Shown: positions 16,880 through 25,690 of the stretch, piece by piece
How positions within the stretch are numbered: the first letter of the stretch is position 1
Layout of the letters: every line of letters starts with the position of its first letter
Origin: Geothermovivens sp964644845
GTDB taxonomy: Bacteria; Zhuqueibacterota; Zhuqueibacteria; Oleimicrobiales; Geothermoviventaceae
Direction: 5' to 3'
Length of the DNA: 49,712 bases
NCBI GenBank assembly: GCA_964644845.1
Contig: CAZXXS010000053.1
Location: 1-49,712 of the forward strand
Program-made: the position numbers and the translations under genes
The notes under the pieces: generated by a model
Seen by the model: the letters and a program-made list of their open reading frames with translations, nothing else
What the model was told of the DNA's origin: nothing
Databases searched by the model: none

Positions 16880-16893
16880 CCCCAGTACTGGGG
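16880..16893. promoter_or_regulatory. Perfect palindrome upstream of the sugar-binding protein gene
   Basis: CCCCAGTACTGGGG is a perfect 14-bp palindrome. With one mismatch the symmetry extends two more bases on each side. It lies 72-85 bases upstream of the start codon at 16808, a position typical of an operator for a dimeric regulator. No regulator gene is adjacent. Confidence 0.4.
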
Positions 16894-17038
16894 AGATCAC
16901 AACAACGGTCGTTAATTCTCGCACTTTCACGCCAGAAGGCGTCGAAAAGATTCGTCCCGAAGCGCAAAATTCATCCGTTGCAGCGTGTCATTCAGGCAGT
17001 GACCTCTCTGTGTGGCCCCCCTGCACTTTCAAGTTGTC

Positions 17039-19306
17039 TCAGCGCAGCAGCAGAAGCTTCACAACCCTCCTCGTACTACCGCAGGTGAAACGGGCCAAGT
17101 AAACACCCGACGGTCGCTGCAAAGCCGACCAGGTCCAGCGAAACCGATTTCGGCGTGCCTTTACAACCTCCCGGTACACCAGTCGGCCGCGCGCGTCGAA
17201 AACGTTCACGTGCACCGGACCTGTGCCCGGTGCTGTCCCCTCGACCACAGTCTCCGCGTTGAACGGATTCGGATGCGGGGGTGCTACACGGAAAGAACGT
17301 GGCGTTTCACCCTTCCCAGGGCGCGCCACACCGCTCGTTGTGTGATTCCGAATTTGAAACGGCACCCGCCAGAGGGATTCGTTGCCGTCTGCGTCTCTGG
17401 CTACAACGGTGATCTCGTAGGGCCCGTCCGGAAGGGCTGTCGTGTTTAGCGCTTCTTGGGCGTCGGAAAGCTCCAGCAGCGAGTCGCCGTCGCTGTTCGT
17501 CACCACGTGGTAAAAGATGCGGCTTCTGTAGTCGCCGTAACTGTGCAGCATCTCGTCATCTTTGTACAGCACGTGCGCGAGGGCCGGAGTGCCCAGGTAG
17601 TGAGGAATCACGTGGCTCAAACGTGCGGCCAGAACGGGTCCGACAACCACAGAATCCCTGTCCAGGCTTCTGACCGTGTAGCTCAGTTCGTACACCGAGC
17701 AAAGCCATTCCGCAGAACCCACGTAATCCCCGACGCGAACCACGACGTCCACCTTACCGTGAAGGCTGTCCGGAGAGAGGTAGTGATCCGTTTCGTTTTC
17801 GCAGAAAGCCGCCAACGCCTGGTGACCATCCCCGAACCGTACCTTCTCGAACACCGGTGCGGTGCTGTCCGCGCGTGGCCGCAGCACGTCCAGCGGGTTG
17901 AACACCGCGTCCCAGTCGCCGCTCCACACCTCCCCAGCCTCGCGCACTTTGACGAAATGGCAGTGATGGAAATCGTTCACCGGCCAGGTTACCAACCGGC
18001 CCAGGTAGTCGCCAAGGTGCACCGTGTCGCCGACGCCGAAAGCGATCGAACTTTGCTCCAGGTGGGCGTACAGCCAGCCCTCGGTCGTGTCGGGGCCTGC
18101 GGAGTCGGCCACGGCAATTCGCCAGTGCCACCGACCCGAAATGGTCAGCACGGCCTTCACAACGCCTTCAGAAACCGAGTAGACCGGTGTTTGCGGTGGC
18201 GCCAGCAAGTCCGTACCTGGGTGCAGGTAAGGGCGCGTGCCGTAGCACTGAAACTCTTCGTACGTGTTGCCGATCGCGTAAGCCGAGTCGAAAGGCGCGT
18301 AAGGCCAGCGGATTAGCGGACGCTTCTTCGCCCGGGCTGACCCTTTGCGCAGTGCTCTGCCCCGAGAGGGCAACGGGCTCTTCGAACTGACGCGTCTCGA
18401 CAGCACCTGGCCGGTTCGATCCATCAGCAGAAGCACGCCGCTGACACTGTCTTCTGAACGGTTCTGCAGACCAACTGCGAGCTGGCCGCGCACAAAACGG
18501 ACCTCCCTGAACGTCTGTCCCCGGCTCGTCGTGCGCTCGAACAGGCGGCGTTGCCTCCCGACGTCCCACACAACCAGGCGCCGCCGCGTAGCCACAGCCA
18601 CCGTCTTGCCTTGCTCGTCTACGGCCAGTGAGCGTACACACCACTCCGGCGTTCGAAATCTGGTCGTTTCGACGCCCTGCTTCCACACACGGACCAGCTC
18701 GGTGTCGGCCGTAGCCCACACCTCACCGTCAGCACTCGCGGCCACAAGCAGACTCTTCGGCAACCTCCACACTTGCTTGCCAGCGCTGGCGAGCACCAGG
18801 GTTTCTTCCGACCCGGCAGCTACGAAAGTCCGACCCGACTGCGCAAAGGCAAACGCGTGCGGTGCCTTCACCGTGCCCTGGGCCACCAAAACCCCGTCGG
18901 GGGCGTACAGTCGCACAACCCGGTTTCCCCACCAGGGGTTGTCCACCGGCGTCACAGTGGCAAGCCAGCCGCTGTCCGCCACGTACAACCCGTCGCCGCA
19001 GGATTCAGAAAGCTGGTAAAGGAGAGAGTCTCTTCGCCACACGCTGGCTCCCTCGAGGCTGAACGTGTCTGAGCCCCGGTCCACTGCACGAGCCACGAGG
19101 CGGCAAAGCCGTGTCAACGAAAACACCTCAACGGAACCGTCGCGATGCACAACCGTGCTGTCGCGTGGCAGGAGGAATCCGGTGGGGGTCACGCCAGAAA
19201 GCTCGCGCCCAGCGCTTGCCGCCGAAACCAGCGCAAGCGTCAAAAGGCTCACCGTCACGACGGAGACAACAGCTCGCTTCCCGTTCCCGTTTCGAGCGTG
19301 GTTCAC
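17039..19306 (-). CDS. Secreted beta-propeller protein with M23-like peptidase domain and C-terminal sorting tail
   Basis: A 755-residue exported protein. The GTG at 19306 follows AGGAGG; the signal peptide is RAVVSVVTVSLLTLALVSAA. Residues about 60-320 contain beta-propeller-like repeats (VVRLYAPDGVLVAQGTV, LVRVWKQGVETTRF, RLVVWDVGRQRRLF). Residues about 340-460 resemble LytM/M23 zinc peptidases: HPGTD gives His362 and Asp366, YAHLE follows, and HCH gives His448/His450. The metal ligands thus look complete, so it may cleave peptide bonds in cell-wall or other proteins. Residues 677-755 are a PHPNPFNAET...KLLLLR beta-sandwich tail of the type IX-sorting or FlgD-like kind, which predicts surface delivery. 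The GH116 gene ends 118 bases upstream. Confidence 0.8.
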   Translation of the reverse strand: MNHARNGNGKRAVVSVVTVSLLTLALVSAASAGRELSGVTPTGFLLPRDSTVVHRDGSVEVFSLTRLCRLVARAVDRGSDTFSLEGASVWRRDSLLYQLSESCGDGLYVADSGWLATVTPVDNPWWGNRVVRLYAPDGVLVAQGTVKAPHAFAFAQSGRTFVAAGSEETLVLASAGKQVWRLPKSLLVAASADGEVWATADTELVRVWKQGVETTRFRTPEWCVRSLAVDEQGKTVAVATRRRLVVWDVGRQRRLFERTTSRGQTFREVRFVRGQLAVGLQNRSEDSVSGVLLLMDRTGQVLSRRVSSKSPLPSRGRALRKGSARAKKRPLIRWPYAPFDSAYAIGNTYEEFQCYGTRPYLHPGTDLLAPPQTPVYSVSEGVVKAVLTISGRWHWRIAVADSAGPDTTEGWLYAHLEQSSIAFGVGDTVHLGDYLGRLVTWPVNDFHHCHFVKVREAGEVWSGDWDAVFNPLDVLRPRADSTAPVFEKVRFGDGHQALAAFCENETDHYLSPDSLHGKVDVVVRVGDYVGSAEWLCSVYELSYTVRSLDRDSVVVGPVLAARLSHVIPHYLGTPALAHVLYKDDEMLHSYGDYRSRIFYHVVTNSDGDSLLELSDAQEALNTTALPDGPYEITVVARDADGNESLWRVPFQIRNHTTSGVARPGKGETPRSFRVAPPHPNPFNAETVVEGTAPGTGPVHVNVFDARGRLVYREVVKARRNRFRWTWSALQRPSGVYLARFTCGSTRRVVKLLLLR

Positions 19307-19424
19307 GGCGTCGACCTCCTGCACTGCTCTGCACTCTGTCCACCAGCGCGCTGTTTCAGGTGTCTCTGTTTCCCTAAGCAGTGTGTCTTCACCCAGATTC
19401 CAGTTTCGAAGTCCGTCAGCACCC

Positions 19425-22103
19425 TCAGGATTCAAATTCGATCAGCAGTTTCCTCGCCTCCGGTACCCTCACCTCTTCAGGGAAATCCAGCTTGAGCCTT
19501 TTCGCTGCACCCGAGAGACGCGCGGGAACAGGTTGGCCATCCACGCTCACTCTGACACTTCGTGGTCTCTTCCCCGTCCAGCCGATCTCGAACGCACGCA
19601 GTCGCTGTTCGCCCCAGAGCACTTTCAGCTCGACGCTTTGCTTGTCCAGTCGCTGTTCGTACGTCCCCCACGCCTCGGCTGACGACCAGAAGCAGCGAAA
19701 CCGCTCGCGGTTCAAAACGGGTGCAAAGGTCATCTTGCCCGCTACGGCGTCCACACGGTAGCCAGAAAGAGCCAACAACAACGCCCACGACGAAAGCGCT
19801 CTCGCGTAGTGGTGACCACATTCTTCCTGGTCCCAGGGGTTGCGTCGCAGCCCGTTGTACCGCTCCGCTACGCCGCGTACGATCGACAGGCCCTCTCGCA
19901 GCAGGCCTTCGTAGACCATCAGAGCGGCTACTTCGTACTCGACACCGGTCCAGACCTCACTGGCGTAAACCAGCGGCAGCTTCGGTTTCCCTCCCCGCGG
20001 CCAGGTGCAAATTAGCAGCCCCGGCTCGTCGTTGAGGCCGAAAACGCGTTCCACGTTTGGGTAATTTCGCAACTCCCGGTACCAGTTGCTGGCAAACACC
20101 GACTTCAGCGCCTTTCGCACGTGTTCCGCCGGCAGGTTCCCCGGCAGACCGACAACGCGCGCCCACCACTCTCCCTGAAGCTGGTCTGACAAACATCCAG
20201 GCCCAACCTGATATTTGGGGAATTCTTCCTGACCAGGAGTACGCAGGTGTTCCGGGAGTTCTTGACTCGGCGGCACCGTCACCTTCTGTTCGTAGTACTG
20301 GCCGTTCCAGAGCAACGCGTTCAGACGTTCTGCGCCTTTGTGCGCCAGCGAAGCGTACTCCCGAGCACGTTTTTTCTCTCCGAGGGCTGCCGCCATTTCG
20401 GCGGCTGCCCGCAAAGCGGCAAGGTACAGTGTGCCCGTCATCGGGTTGGGTCCGTAGAACTCAATGTCGAACGTGTTGTGCTGTTCGCCTTCCATCACAC
20501 CGTCCCGGTCGGTGTCCCAGGCGTTCTCTCCAGTCCAGGCGAACTCGAGCGCCTTCACGACACCGGGCCAAATCTTCTGGAGCCAGGTGGTGTTTCCGGA
20601 AAGCTTCCACTCGCGGTAGGCTTTCAAAATGGTGCCCATCTGCCCGTCGGCAGCTGGTTTCAAATCCCAAAGGTAAGGGCCAAGCGGCACAAGGGTGCGA
20701 AAGGCCATGCTACCGTCTTCTCGCAAGTTGTGAAGGAAGTCGACCTCCCGCATCGTACGCTCGAGTTCCGGGAAAAGGAAGGCGAGCGTCTGCTCGTAAT
20801 TCCACACGTGGGTGCAGTTCATCGGGCAACAACCCGAGGTGTTCGAGCAACCCTCAAAGGCGAAAAAGGTGCCGTCCTCGGCCCGCCAGCAGGTGTTGGT
20901 ACGCAGGGTCGAAATTTGGCTGGAAACGGCCTCGAGCACGTACCAGGGGAGCGTACTTTCGAAGAGCGCGTCGTGGAACTGGCGTGTGCGTTCTTCAAGA
21001 CGCCGCAAGTTCTCAACCACGTAGCACGCCACGTCGCGGGCGTCTTGCCACTGCGTGGCGTACCAGTTGCGCACCGGTTTGCCCTTCACCTCAGGTTGCC
21101 AGTTCCAGGTGTTCACGCGGGTGGGAAAATGCCAGGCCAGTACAAGCGGCACACTCACCGTCCCGCCCGGTTCCAGAACGCCTTTCAGCACCAGTGTGCC
21201 CACGTCCGACTTGCCCTCGGGCGAGGGCTCGGTTTCCGTTACGGGCACGACGTCGCCGTCGGCGGCGAAATCATCCCAGAAAAGGTGCACACCGTCCCAC
21301 CAGCCTCCACGGTACCAGTGCGTTTGGACCGTGACATCCCGCCAGCTTGTCACCAGAGCCAGGGTACCGAAAGCCGGGTCGTCCGGCTTAACGCGTTGGG
21401 AGGCCATCCACAGTCCACGAAAGGTGCCGGTGTCAAAAAACGCGTTTACGTTCTGGCCCAGGCGCGAGCTGCCGAAATCGTAGCCGTCGCTGCCCACGGG
21501 ATTGAAGAGCGTAGCTGCCAGGGCAAACCGCACCGCTTTGTCGTGAGGGTTCGTCAGACGCCACGTGAAAATGGCGGCGGGAATCCCGCTGTTCTTTGCG
21601 TCGAGAGGAATCAGAGGATTCCACGCTTCCAGCGAGACGCGAACAGGCAGCTCCTCGTCCTCAAAATCAATCCAGGCGAACGGGTACTCACCCCGGAAAC
21701 GGGCCTCGCGCAGGCGTGGTAAACCCGAAACCTGGTCAGCCGGGCTTCCGAAACCGGCGCTGCTGTAGGGCGGAAACAGCTCACGTTCCAGCACCTTTGC
21801 AACTGGCGTTCCTCCCTCTTTCCTTGCCCAGAGTGCAAAGAAAGAGTACGGCAGGTCCTTACCTTTCCCGGGATGGTTGAAAATCTCCCAGTCACGAAGG
21901 TCGCCACGGCCGCCCAGAGAAACCGTCCCTGTACCGATCCCACCCAGCGGGAAAGCAACAGCGCGCAAGGTCTCCCCTGTGAAAATGCGCTGGTCTGAAG
22001 CTGTGAACAGCAGCTCGTCCGGGTAAGGCTGTACCCTGTGTCGTGCCAAAGCACCTCCTGCTACAACGAAAAAACCAACCGTGAGAGCCAGCTTCCAACG
22101 CAT
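19425..22103 (-). CDS. Exported GH116-family glycosidase (GBA2-like beta-glucosidase family)
   Basis: An 892-residue glycoside hydrolase related to human non-lysosomal glucosylceramidase GBA2 and bacterial GH116 beta-glucosidases. The N-terminal beta-sandwich domain begins after the conserved AVAFPLGGIGTGTVSLGGRG. The C-terminal (alpha/alpha)6 domain holds CTHVWNYEQTLAFLFPELER and NTFDIEFYGPNPMTGTLYL. Aligned from memory with GBA2, the nucleophile would be Glu417 in FAFEG and the acid/base Asp546 in NTFD. The ATG at 22103 (GGGAGGG upstream) begins a signal peptide, ALTVGFFVVAGGALA, so the enzyme is exported. Natural substrates in GH116 include beta-glucosides and beta-xylosides. Transcription likely starts from the promoter at 22149-22177, next to a 19-base palindrome. 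Confidence 0.9.
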   Translation of the reverse strand: MRWKLALTVGFFVVAGGALARHRVQPYPDELLFTASDQRIFTGETLRAVAFPLGGIGTGTVSLGGRGDLRDWEIFNHPGKGKDLPYSFFALWARKEGGTPVAKVLERELFPPYSSAGFGSPADQVSGLPRLREARFRGEYPFAWIDFEDEELPVRVSLEAWNPLIPLDAKNSGIPAAIFTWRLTNPHDKAVRFALAATLFNPVGSDGYDFGSSRLGQNVNAFFDTGTFRGLWMASQRVKPDDPAFGTLALVTSWRDVTVQTHWYRGGWWDGVHLFWDDFAADGDVVPVTETEPSPEGKSDVGTLVLKGVLEPGGTVSVPLVLAWHFPTRVNTWNWQPEVKGKPVRNWYATQWQDARDVACYVVENLRRLEERTRQFHDALFESTLPWYVLEAVSSQISTLRTNTCWRAEDGTFFAFEGCSNTSGCCPMNCTHVWNYEQTLAFLFPELERTMREVDFLHNLREDGSMAFRTLVPLGPYLWDLKPAADGQMGTILKAYREWKLSGNTTWLQKIWPGVVKALEFAWTGENAWDTDRDGVMEGEQHNTFDIEFYGPNPMTGTLYLAALRAAAEMAAALGEKKRAREYASLAHKGAERLNALLWNGQYYEQKVTVPPSQELPEHLRTPGQEEFPKYQVGPGCLSDQLQGEWWARVVGLPGNLPAEHVRKALKSVFASNWYRELRNYPNVERVFGLNDEPGLLICTWPRGGKPKLPLVYASEVWTGVEYEVAALMVYEGLLREGLSIVRGVAERYNGLRRNPWDQEECGHHYARALSSWALLLALSGYRVDAVAGKMTFAPVLNRERFRCFWSSAEAWGTYEQRLDKQSVELKVLWGEQRLRAFEIGWTGKRPRSVRVSVDGQPVPARLSGAAKRLKLDFPEEVRVPEARKLLIEFES

Positions 22104-22121
22104 GTTCGGGCCCTCCCTTCT

Positions 22122-22140
22122 GGTGAACAGATCGTTCACC
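22122..22140. promoter_or_regulatory. Operator-like inverted repeat at the GH116 start site
   Basis: GGTGAAC-AGATC-GTTCACC is a perfect seven-base inverted repeat with a five-base spacer. It lies directly after the predicted transcription start (about 22142) and before the ribosome binding site of the GH116 gene. This placement suits a repressor operator. It could also act as a 5' mRNA hairpin. Confidence 0.55.
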
Positions 22141-22148
22141 TGCGTGCC

Positions 22149-22177
22149 AAGTTAGCCCAAAGAAATGAAAATGTCAA
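22149..22177 (-). promoter_or_regulatory. Promoter of the GH116 gene
   Basis: On the minus strand TTGACA (22177-22172), a perfect -35 box, is followed after 17 bases by TAACTT (22154-22149). Read the Bacteroidetes way it is TTG-N20-TAACTTGG, seven of eight bases of TAnnTTTG. It predicts a leader of about 40 bases. Confidence 0.65.
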
Positions 22178-22837
22178 CCCGACCTCGCGCAGGCCCTCCG
22201 CCGCCTTTGCGCAGCCCTGCGGTTCGCGGGGACAACGATGCCCTCACCGAAATGCCAAAACGCCCCGGTACCACAGGAGCACCGCCTTTCGAAGCGGAAC
22301 TGCCCGTTCACCGACTGCCGGGACACCCTCGAGATCTGCCACGGCTCGCGTGACACGGTCTGCGCTGAGATCAGTGGGACGCCGCGAAACGAACGCCAAC
22401 AACGCCGTGTCCGCTTCGCCTCCAACGACGAAGTGAAGTTCACCGCTGTCATGCCTCAACCGTCCGCGTGGGCGGATGGCTCTGTAAAAGCCGAAAAATC
22501 GCTCTTACGCTGCCTGCGAATTTTTCGCGGGCCCTGCGCACGACAGGCGCTCCAGAAAACAACGCGTGTGTGAACGCGCGGCCGAAGAGAGGTAGGCACC
22601 ACTCGCCACACTTGAAGCGACCTGCCTTTTTCCCGGTTCTACACGGGTGACTTCAGGAACTGTTGCACCCCAAACCCAGGTCTACCCGCACCAGTCTCTT
22701 CCCAGCCTGCTTTGAAATTCATTCCCAGGAAACAGCAGGACGGGACGGCACGAACCAATCCCACCACCACCGGAGGAGAGCCAACCGAAGGCAGCGACTT
22801 CGCAACCGGGTCTGCTTCACTTTTTCTTGCTCCGCGC

Positions 22838-22868
22838 TTGCATTCGTCTTGAAAAATCCGTAGGTTAG
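22838..22868 (+). promoter_or_regulatory. Possible promoter of the sensor kinase gene
   Basis: TTG (22838-22840), 20 bases, then TAGGTTAG (22861-22868) fits the Bacteroidetes pattern TTG-N19/20-TAnnTTTG in all but one fixed base. It lies about 110 bases before the TTG start codon. Confidence 0.4.
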
Positions 22869-22978
22869 GTCCAGCTGGAGCACACGTCGCAGTGTACCCT
22901 TTCAACGCACCCCAGGAGATTCCGTAAGCGGTCCCACGGCCAACACTGGCACGAAAAGGCGAAAACTGGAGCACAGCG

Positions 22979-24814
22979 TTGGAGAAAACTGTACAGCAAC
23001 ATCTTTCCAGGAAACGCGACGAGGTGCTGGAGCTCTGGCGTCAGGAGCTTCGGCGCGACGGTGTCGCGCCTTTGCCGGAGCGGGACCTGCGCGTCATCCT
23101 GGACGTTCTGTCTGCTGCTCTGGTTGAGAAAGAGACGCTTTTCCCGCGCCTTTCGTCTGCCATTTCACCGGTCCAGGTGGCCACCCACCTGGCGGCCCTG
23201 CGGCGGGCTCTCGGAGACGAGTTCGGAATTCGCTCCCAGGAAAGTGAGCTCCGGCAGATCATCGACGCAGCCCTGGACACCACGGCCCTTTACCTCATCG
23301 AAACCCGTGAAGTGGACAGCAAAGGGGTTCCTCCGGTACTGAAGGTTCACCGCGAGTACCTGGACAACGTCCTAGATTTCGCAGACATCGGCTTTTTCGT
23401 CCTCAGCCCCGAAGGGCGTGTCATTTTCTGGGGCCGCGGCATGGAACGCCTCTACGACGTTCCAGCCGAGCACGTGCTGGGTAAACGCTTGCGAGAGGCT
23501 TTTCCTGCCTTCAACGACGAACCGGAATTTCCGGAGCTTTTCGAAAAAGTCATTGAGACGGGGAAGGCGCAGGAAGGCGTTGGGATTCAACACCGTTCGC
23601 TGAAGAAAGGCCTCCGAACGCTGGACGTCAAGCTGAGTCCGTTCCGGGCGTCCGACGGACGCGTACTCGGGGTCAGTGTTCTGGTTGTGGATGTCACCGA
23701 GCGACGCGCCGAGGAGGAGGCCCTCGACCGCTACCGCAAGTACGTTCAGACCATTCTCCAGGGTGCGGCTGACGCCATCATTGTGCTGGATGAGCAGAAC
23801 CGAATCGTGATGTGGAACAAAGGTGCCGAAGAGTTGTACGGTTGGAAGGAAGAGGAAGTGGTCGGGAAGCCGGTCACCGTAATCGTGCCGGAGGACCCGC
23901 GGGCTCAGCGCGAGATCGAACAAATTAGCGAAGAAGTGCGTCGCAAAGGGTTTATCCGCAACTGGCAGACCGAAAGGATTACGCGGGACGGCCGCAGAGT
24001 GCTGATCAACCTCACGCGGACGGCCATTTTCGACCGAGAGGGCAAGTACATCGGTAGCTCCGTAATTGCGCGCGACATCACAGAGCAAAAGCGTCTGGAA
24101 CAGCAACTCATCCAGTCGGAAAAACTCTCGGCAGTGGGTCAGCTTGCCGCAGGGATTGCCCACGAAATCGGTTCACCCCTCACCGCGGTGGCTTCCCTTT
24201 CTCAGTTACTGCTCGAAATGTCGGAGGATGAATTCTTCCGCGAACGCCTGGCCTTGATCCGGAAGGAGGTGGACCGGATTTCGAGAACCGTCCGCGAACT
24301 GGTCGACTTTTCCCGCCCCGTCACTAACAAGGTGGAGCGGCTGGACATTAATCAGATCGTCAACGAAGCCGTGCGAATTGTTCGCTACGACAGACGGCTC
24401 AAGCACCGTGAGATTCACGTCGACCTGGCCGAAGGGCTACCGCCTGTCGAGGTGGCATTCGACCAGATGCTTCAGGTGATGGTAAATTTGCTGCTTAACG
24501 CCGCGGACGCGATCGAGGACCGCGACGACGGCCAGGTCTGGATCGAGACCAGATCGCGAAACGGGCACGTGGTGATCTACGTCCGCGACAACGGTGTTGG
24601 AATACCGCCAGAAAACCTCCGCAAGATCTTTGATCCATTCTTCACGACCAAGAAAGCGGGAAAAGGCACGGGGCTTGGCCTCTGGGTTTGCTACAACATT
24701 GTCCAGAACTTCTCGGGACACATCGAAGTCGAAAGCGAGCCGGGGCGAGGCGCCGAATTCCGAATTGTCCTACCGGCGAGTGTAGCAGAGCACCACACGG
24801 GGGCGGTAGCCTGA
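22979..24814 (+). CDS. PAS-domain sensor histidine kinase (NtrB-like)
   Basis: A 611-residue soluble sensor kinase. The start is TTG with TGGAG seven bases upstream. Residues 1-110 are helical (RKRDEVLELWRQEL) and recall the N-terminal input domains of RsbR-type proteins. Two PAS domains follow (about 127-245, DFADIGFFVLSPEGRVIFW, and about 253-375, AADAIIVLDEQNRIVMWN). Then comes the dimerisation/phosphoacceptor helix AAGIAHEIGSPL with His395, and a HATPase with NLLLNAADAI, VRDNGVGIP, FDPFFTTK and GKGTGLGL. There is no membrane segment, so the signal is cytosolic. No response regulator is adjacent, which makes it an orphan kinase in this window. Confidence 0.9.
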   Translation: MEKTVQQHLSRKRDEVLELWRQELRRDGVAPLPERDLRVILDVLSAALVEKETLFPRLSSAISPVQVATHLAALRRALGDEFGIRSQESELRQIIDAALDTTALYLIETREVDSKGVPPVLKVHREYLDNVLDFADIGFFVLSPEGRVIFWGRGMERLYDVPAEHVLGKRLREAFPAFNDEPEFPELFEKVIETGKAQEGVGIQHRSLKKGLRTLDVKLSPFRASDGRVLGVSVLVVDVTERRAEEEALDRYRKYVQTILQGAADAIIVLDEQNRIVMWNKGAEELYGWKEEEVVGKPVTVIVPEDPRAQREIEQISEEVRRKGFIRNWQTERITRDGRRVLINLTRTAIFDREGKYIGSSVIARDITEQKRLEQQLIQSEKLSAVGQLAAGIAHEIGSPLTAVASLSQLLLEMSEDEFFRERLALIRKEVDRISRTVRELVDFSRPVTNKVERLDINQIVNEAVRIVRYDRRLKHREIHVDLAEGLPPVEVAFDQMLQVMVNLLLNAADAIEDRDDGQVWIETRSRNGHVVIYVRDNGVGIPPENLRKIFDPFFTTKKAGKGTGLGLWVCYNIVQNFSGHIEVESEPGRGAEFRIVLPASVAEHHTGAVA

Positions 24815-24952
24815 ACAACCGTACTGCATGGGAAGGTCGTGTGACAGTGGGGAGACGCTTAAACGGCTCACCTTTTCGGTCCCAAAAGTGGTCATCTGAC
24901 GGCAAACACTTCACGGTTCAGAACAGAGGAAACACAGCAGGAACAGCACAAA

Positions 24953-25405
24953 ATGCGGAACGTCGAGATTCAGATCACGGTTGAGCCTGGGTGCGAGGAT
25001 TTGCCTCTTCCGAAGTACGAAACCGAACATTCAGCGGGAATGGACCTCCGCGCGGCGGTCTCGGAGCCGCTGGTTCTGGAGCCCGGTCAACGCGCACTCG
25101 TACCGACCGGTATCAGGGTGGCCATTCCCCCGGGTTACGAAGGGCAGGTACGTCCACGAAGTGGTTTGGCTCTCCGGCACGGCATCATTTTGCCGAACAG
25201 TCCGGGCACAATCGACCCCGACTACCGGGGCCCAGTTCAGGTGATCTTGATGAACCTGGGCAAGGAGCCTTTCACAATTCGCCGCGGCGACCGCATTGCC
25301 CAGCTGGTTATTGCCCGTGTGGAAAAAGCCCGCTGGCGCGCGGTGCAAAAGCTCCCAGAAACAAAGCGAAGTGAAGGAGGTTTCGGCTCGACGGGGCTCA
25401 ACTAA
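24953..25405 (+). CDS. dut: Deoxyuridine 5'-triphosphate nucleotidohydrolase (dUTPase)
   Basis: Trimeric dUTPase of 150 residues that hydrolyses dUTP to dUMP and pyrophosphate, keeping uracil out of DNA and supplying dTMP synthesis. All five motifs are present: SAGMDLRA, RPRSGLAL, PGTIDPDYRGPV (with the catalytic Asp), RRGDRIAQLV, and the flexible C-terminal arm EGGFGSTG. The ATG at 24953 follows AGGAACAGC. It lies 138 bases after the sensor kinase and may share its transcript. Confidence 0.95.
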   Translation: MRNVEIQITVEPGCEDLPLPKYETEHSAGMDLRAAVSEPLVLEPGQRALVPTGIRVAIPPGYEGQVRPRSGLALRHGIILPNSPGTIDPDYRGPVQVILMNLGKEPFTIRRGDRIAQLVIARVEKARWRAVQKLPETKRSEGGFGSTGLN

Positions 25406-25690
25406 AGACCCGACGCCAGCGACCGATCCTTTTTTTCCACGGCCTTCAGCCCGCTGCAGGGGCACAGAGCCGGGGTACACTGTGCTTTCTGTGGGCAAGT
25501 CCAGCTTGCGAACCAAGCCAGCCCCTCAGCTGTGTCTGAGCCTTAAGGCCCTCTGCTCCTTGTGCGGTCCGACAGTGCGCCGTGGACAGCTGGCTGGCGA
25601 GACAGACTCTCGCGCGTGTGGCTTCAGCCGTGAGCGATTCGGGCCGGGTAGCGCCGGTAGTGGACGGTCTGCGGCAGGCAACTGTCACAT

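Larger units (their letters stand above)
22104..22978. other. Divergent intergenic region
   Basis: About 875 bases between the divergently transcribed GH116 gene and the sensor kinase gene. The left end holds the GH116 operator and promoter, and the right end a promoter for the kinase. An inverted repeat CGAAAAAT/ATTTTTCG spans 22492-22527. The centre, about 22180-22830, shows no convincing gene. Confidence 0.55.

Noticed and set aside
22492..22527. Inverted repeat CGAAAAAT/ATTTTTCG as a terminator
   Set aside because: No gene ends nearby on either strand and the stem is AT-rich with a 20-base loop, so a terminator role is not supported.
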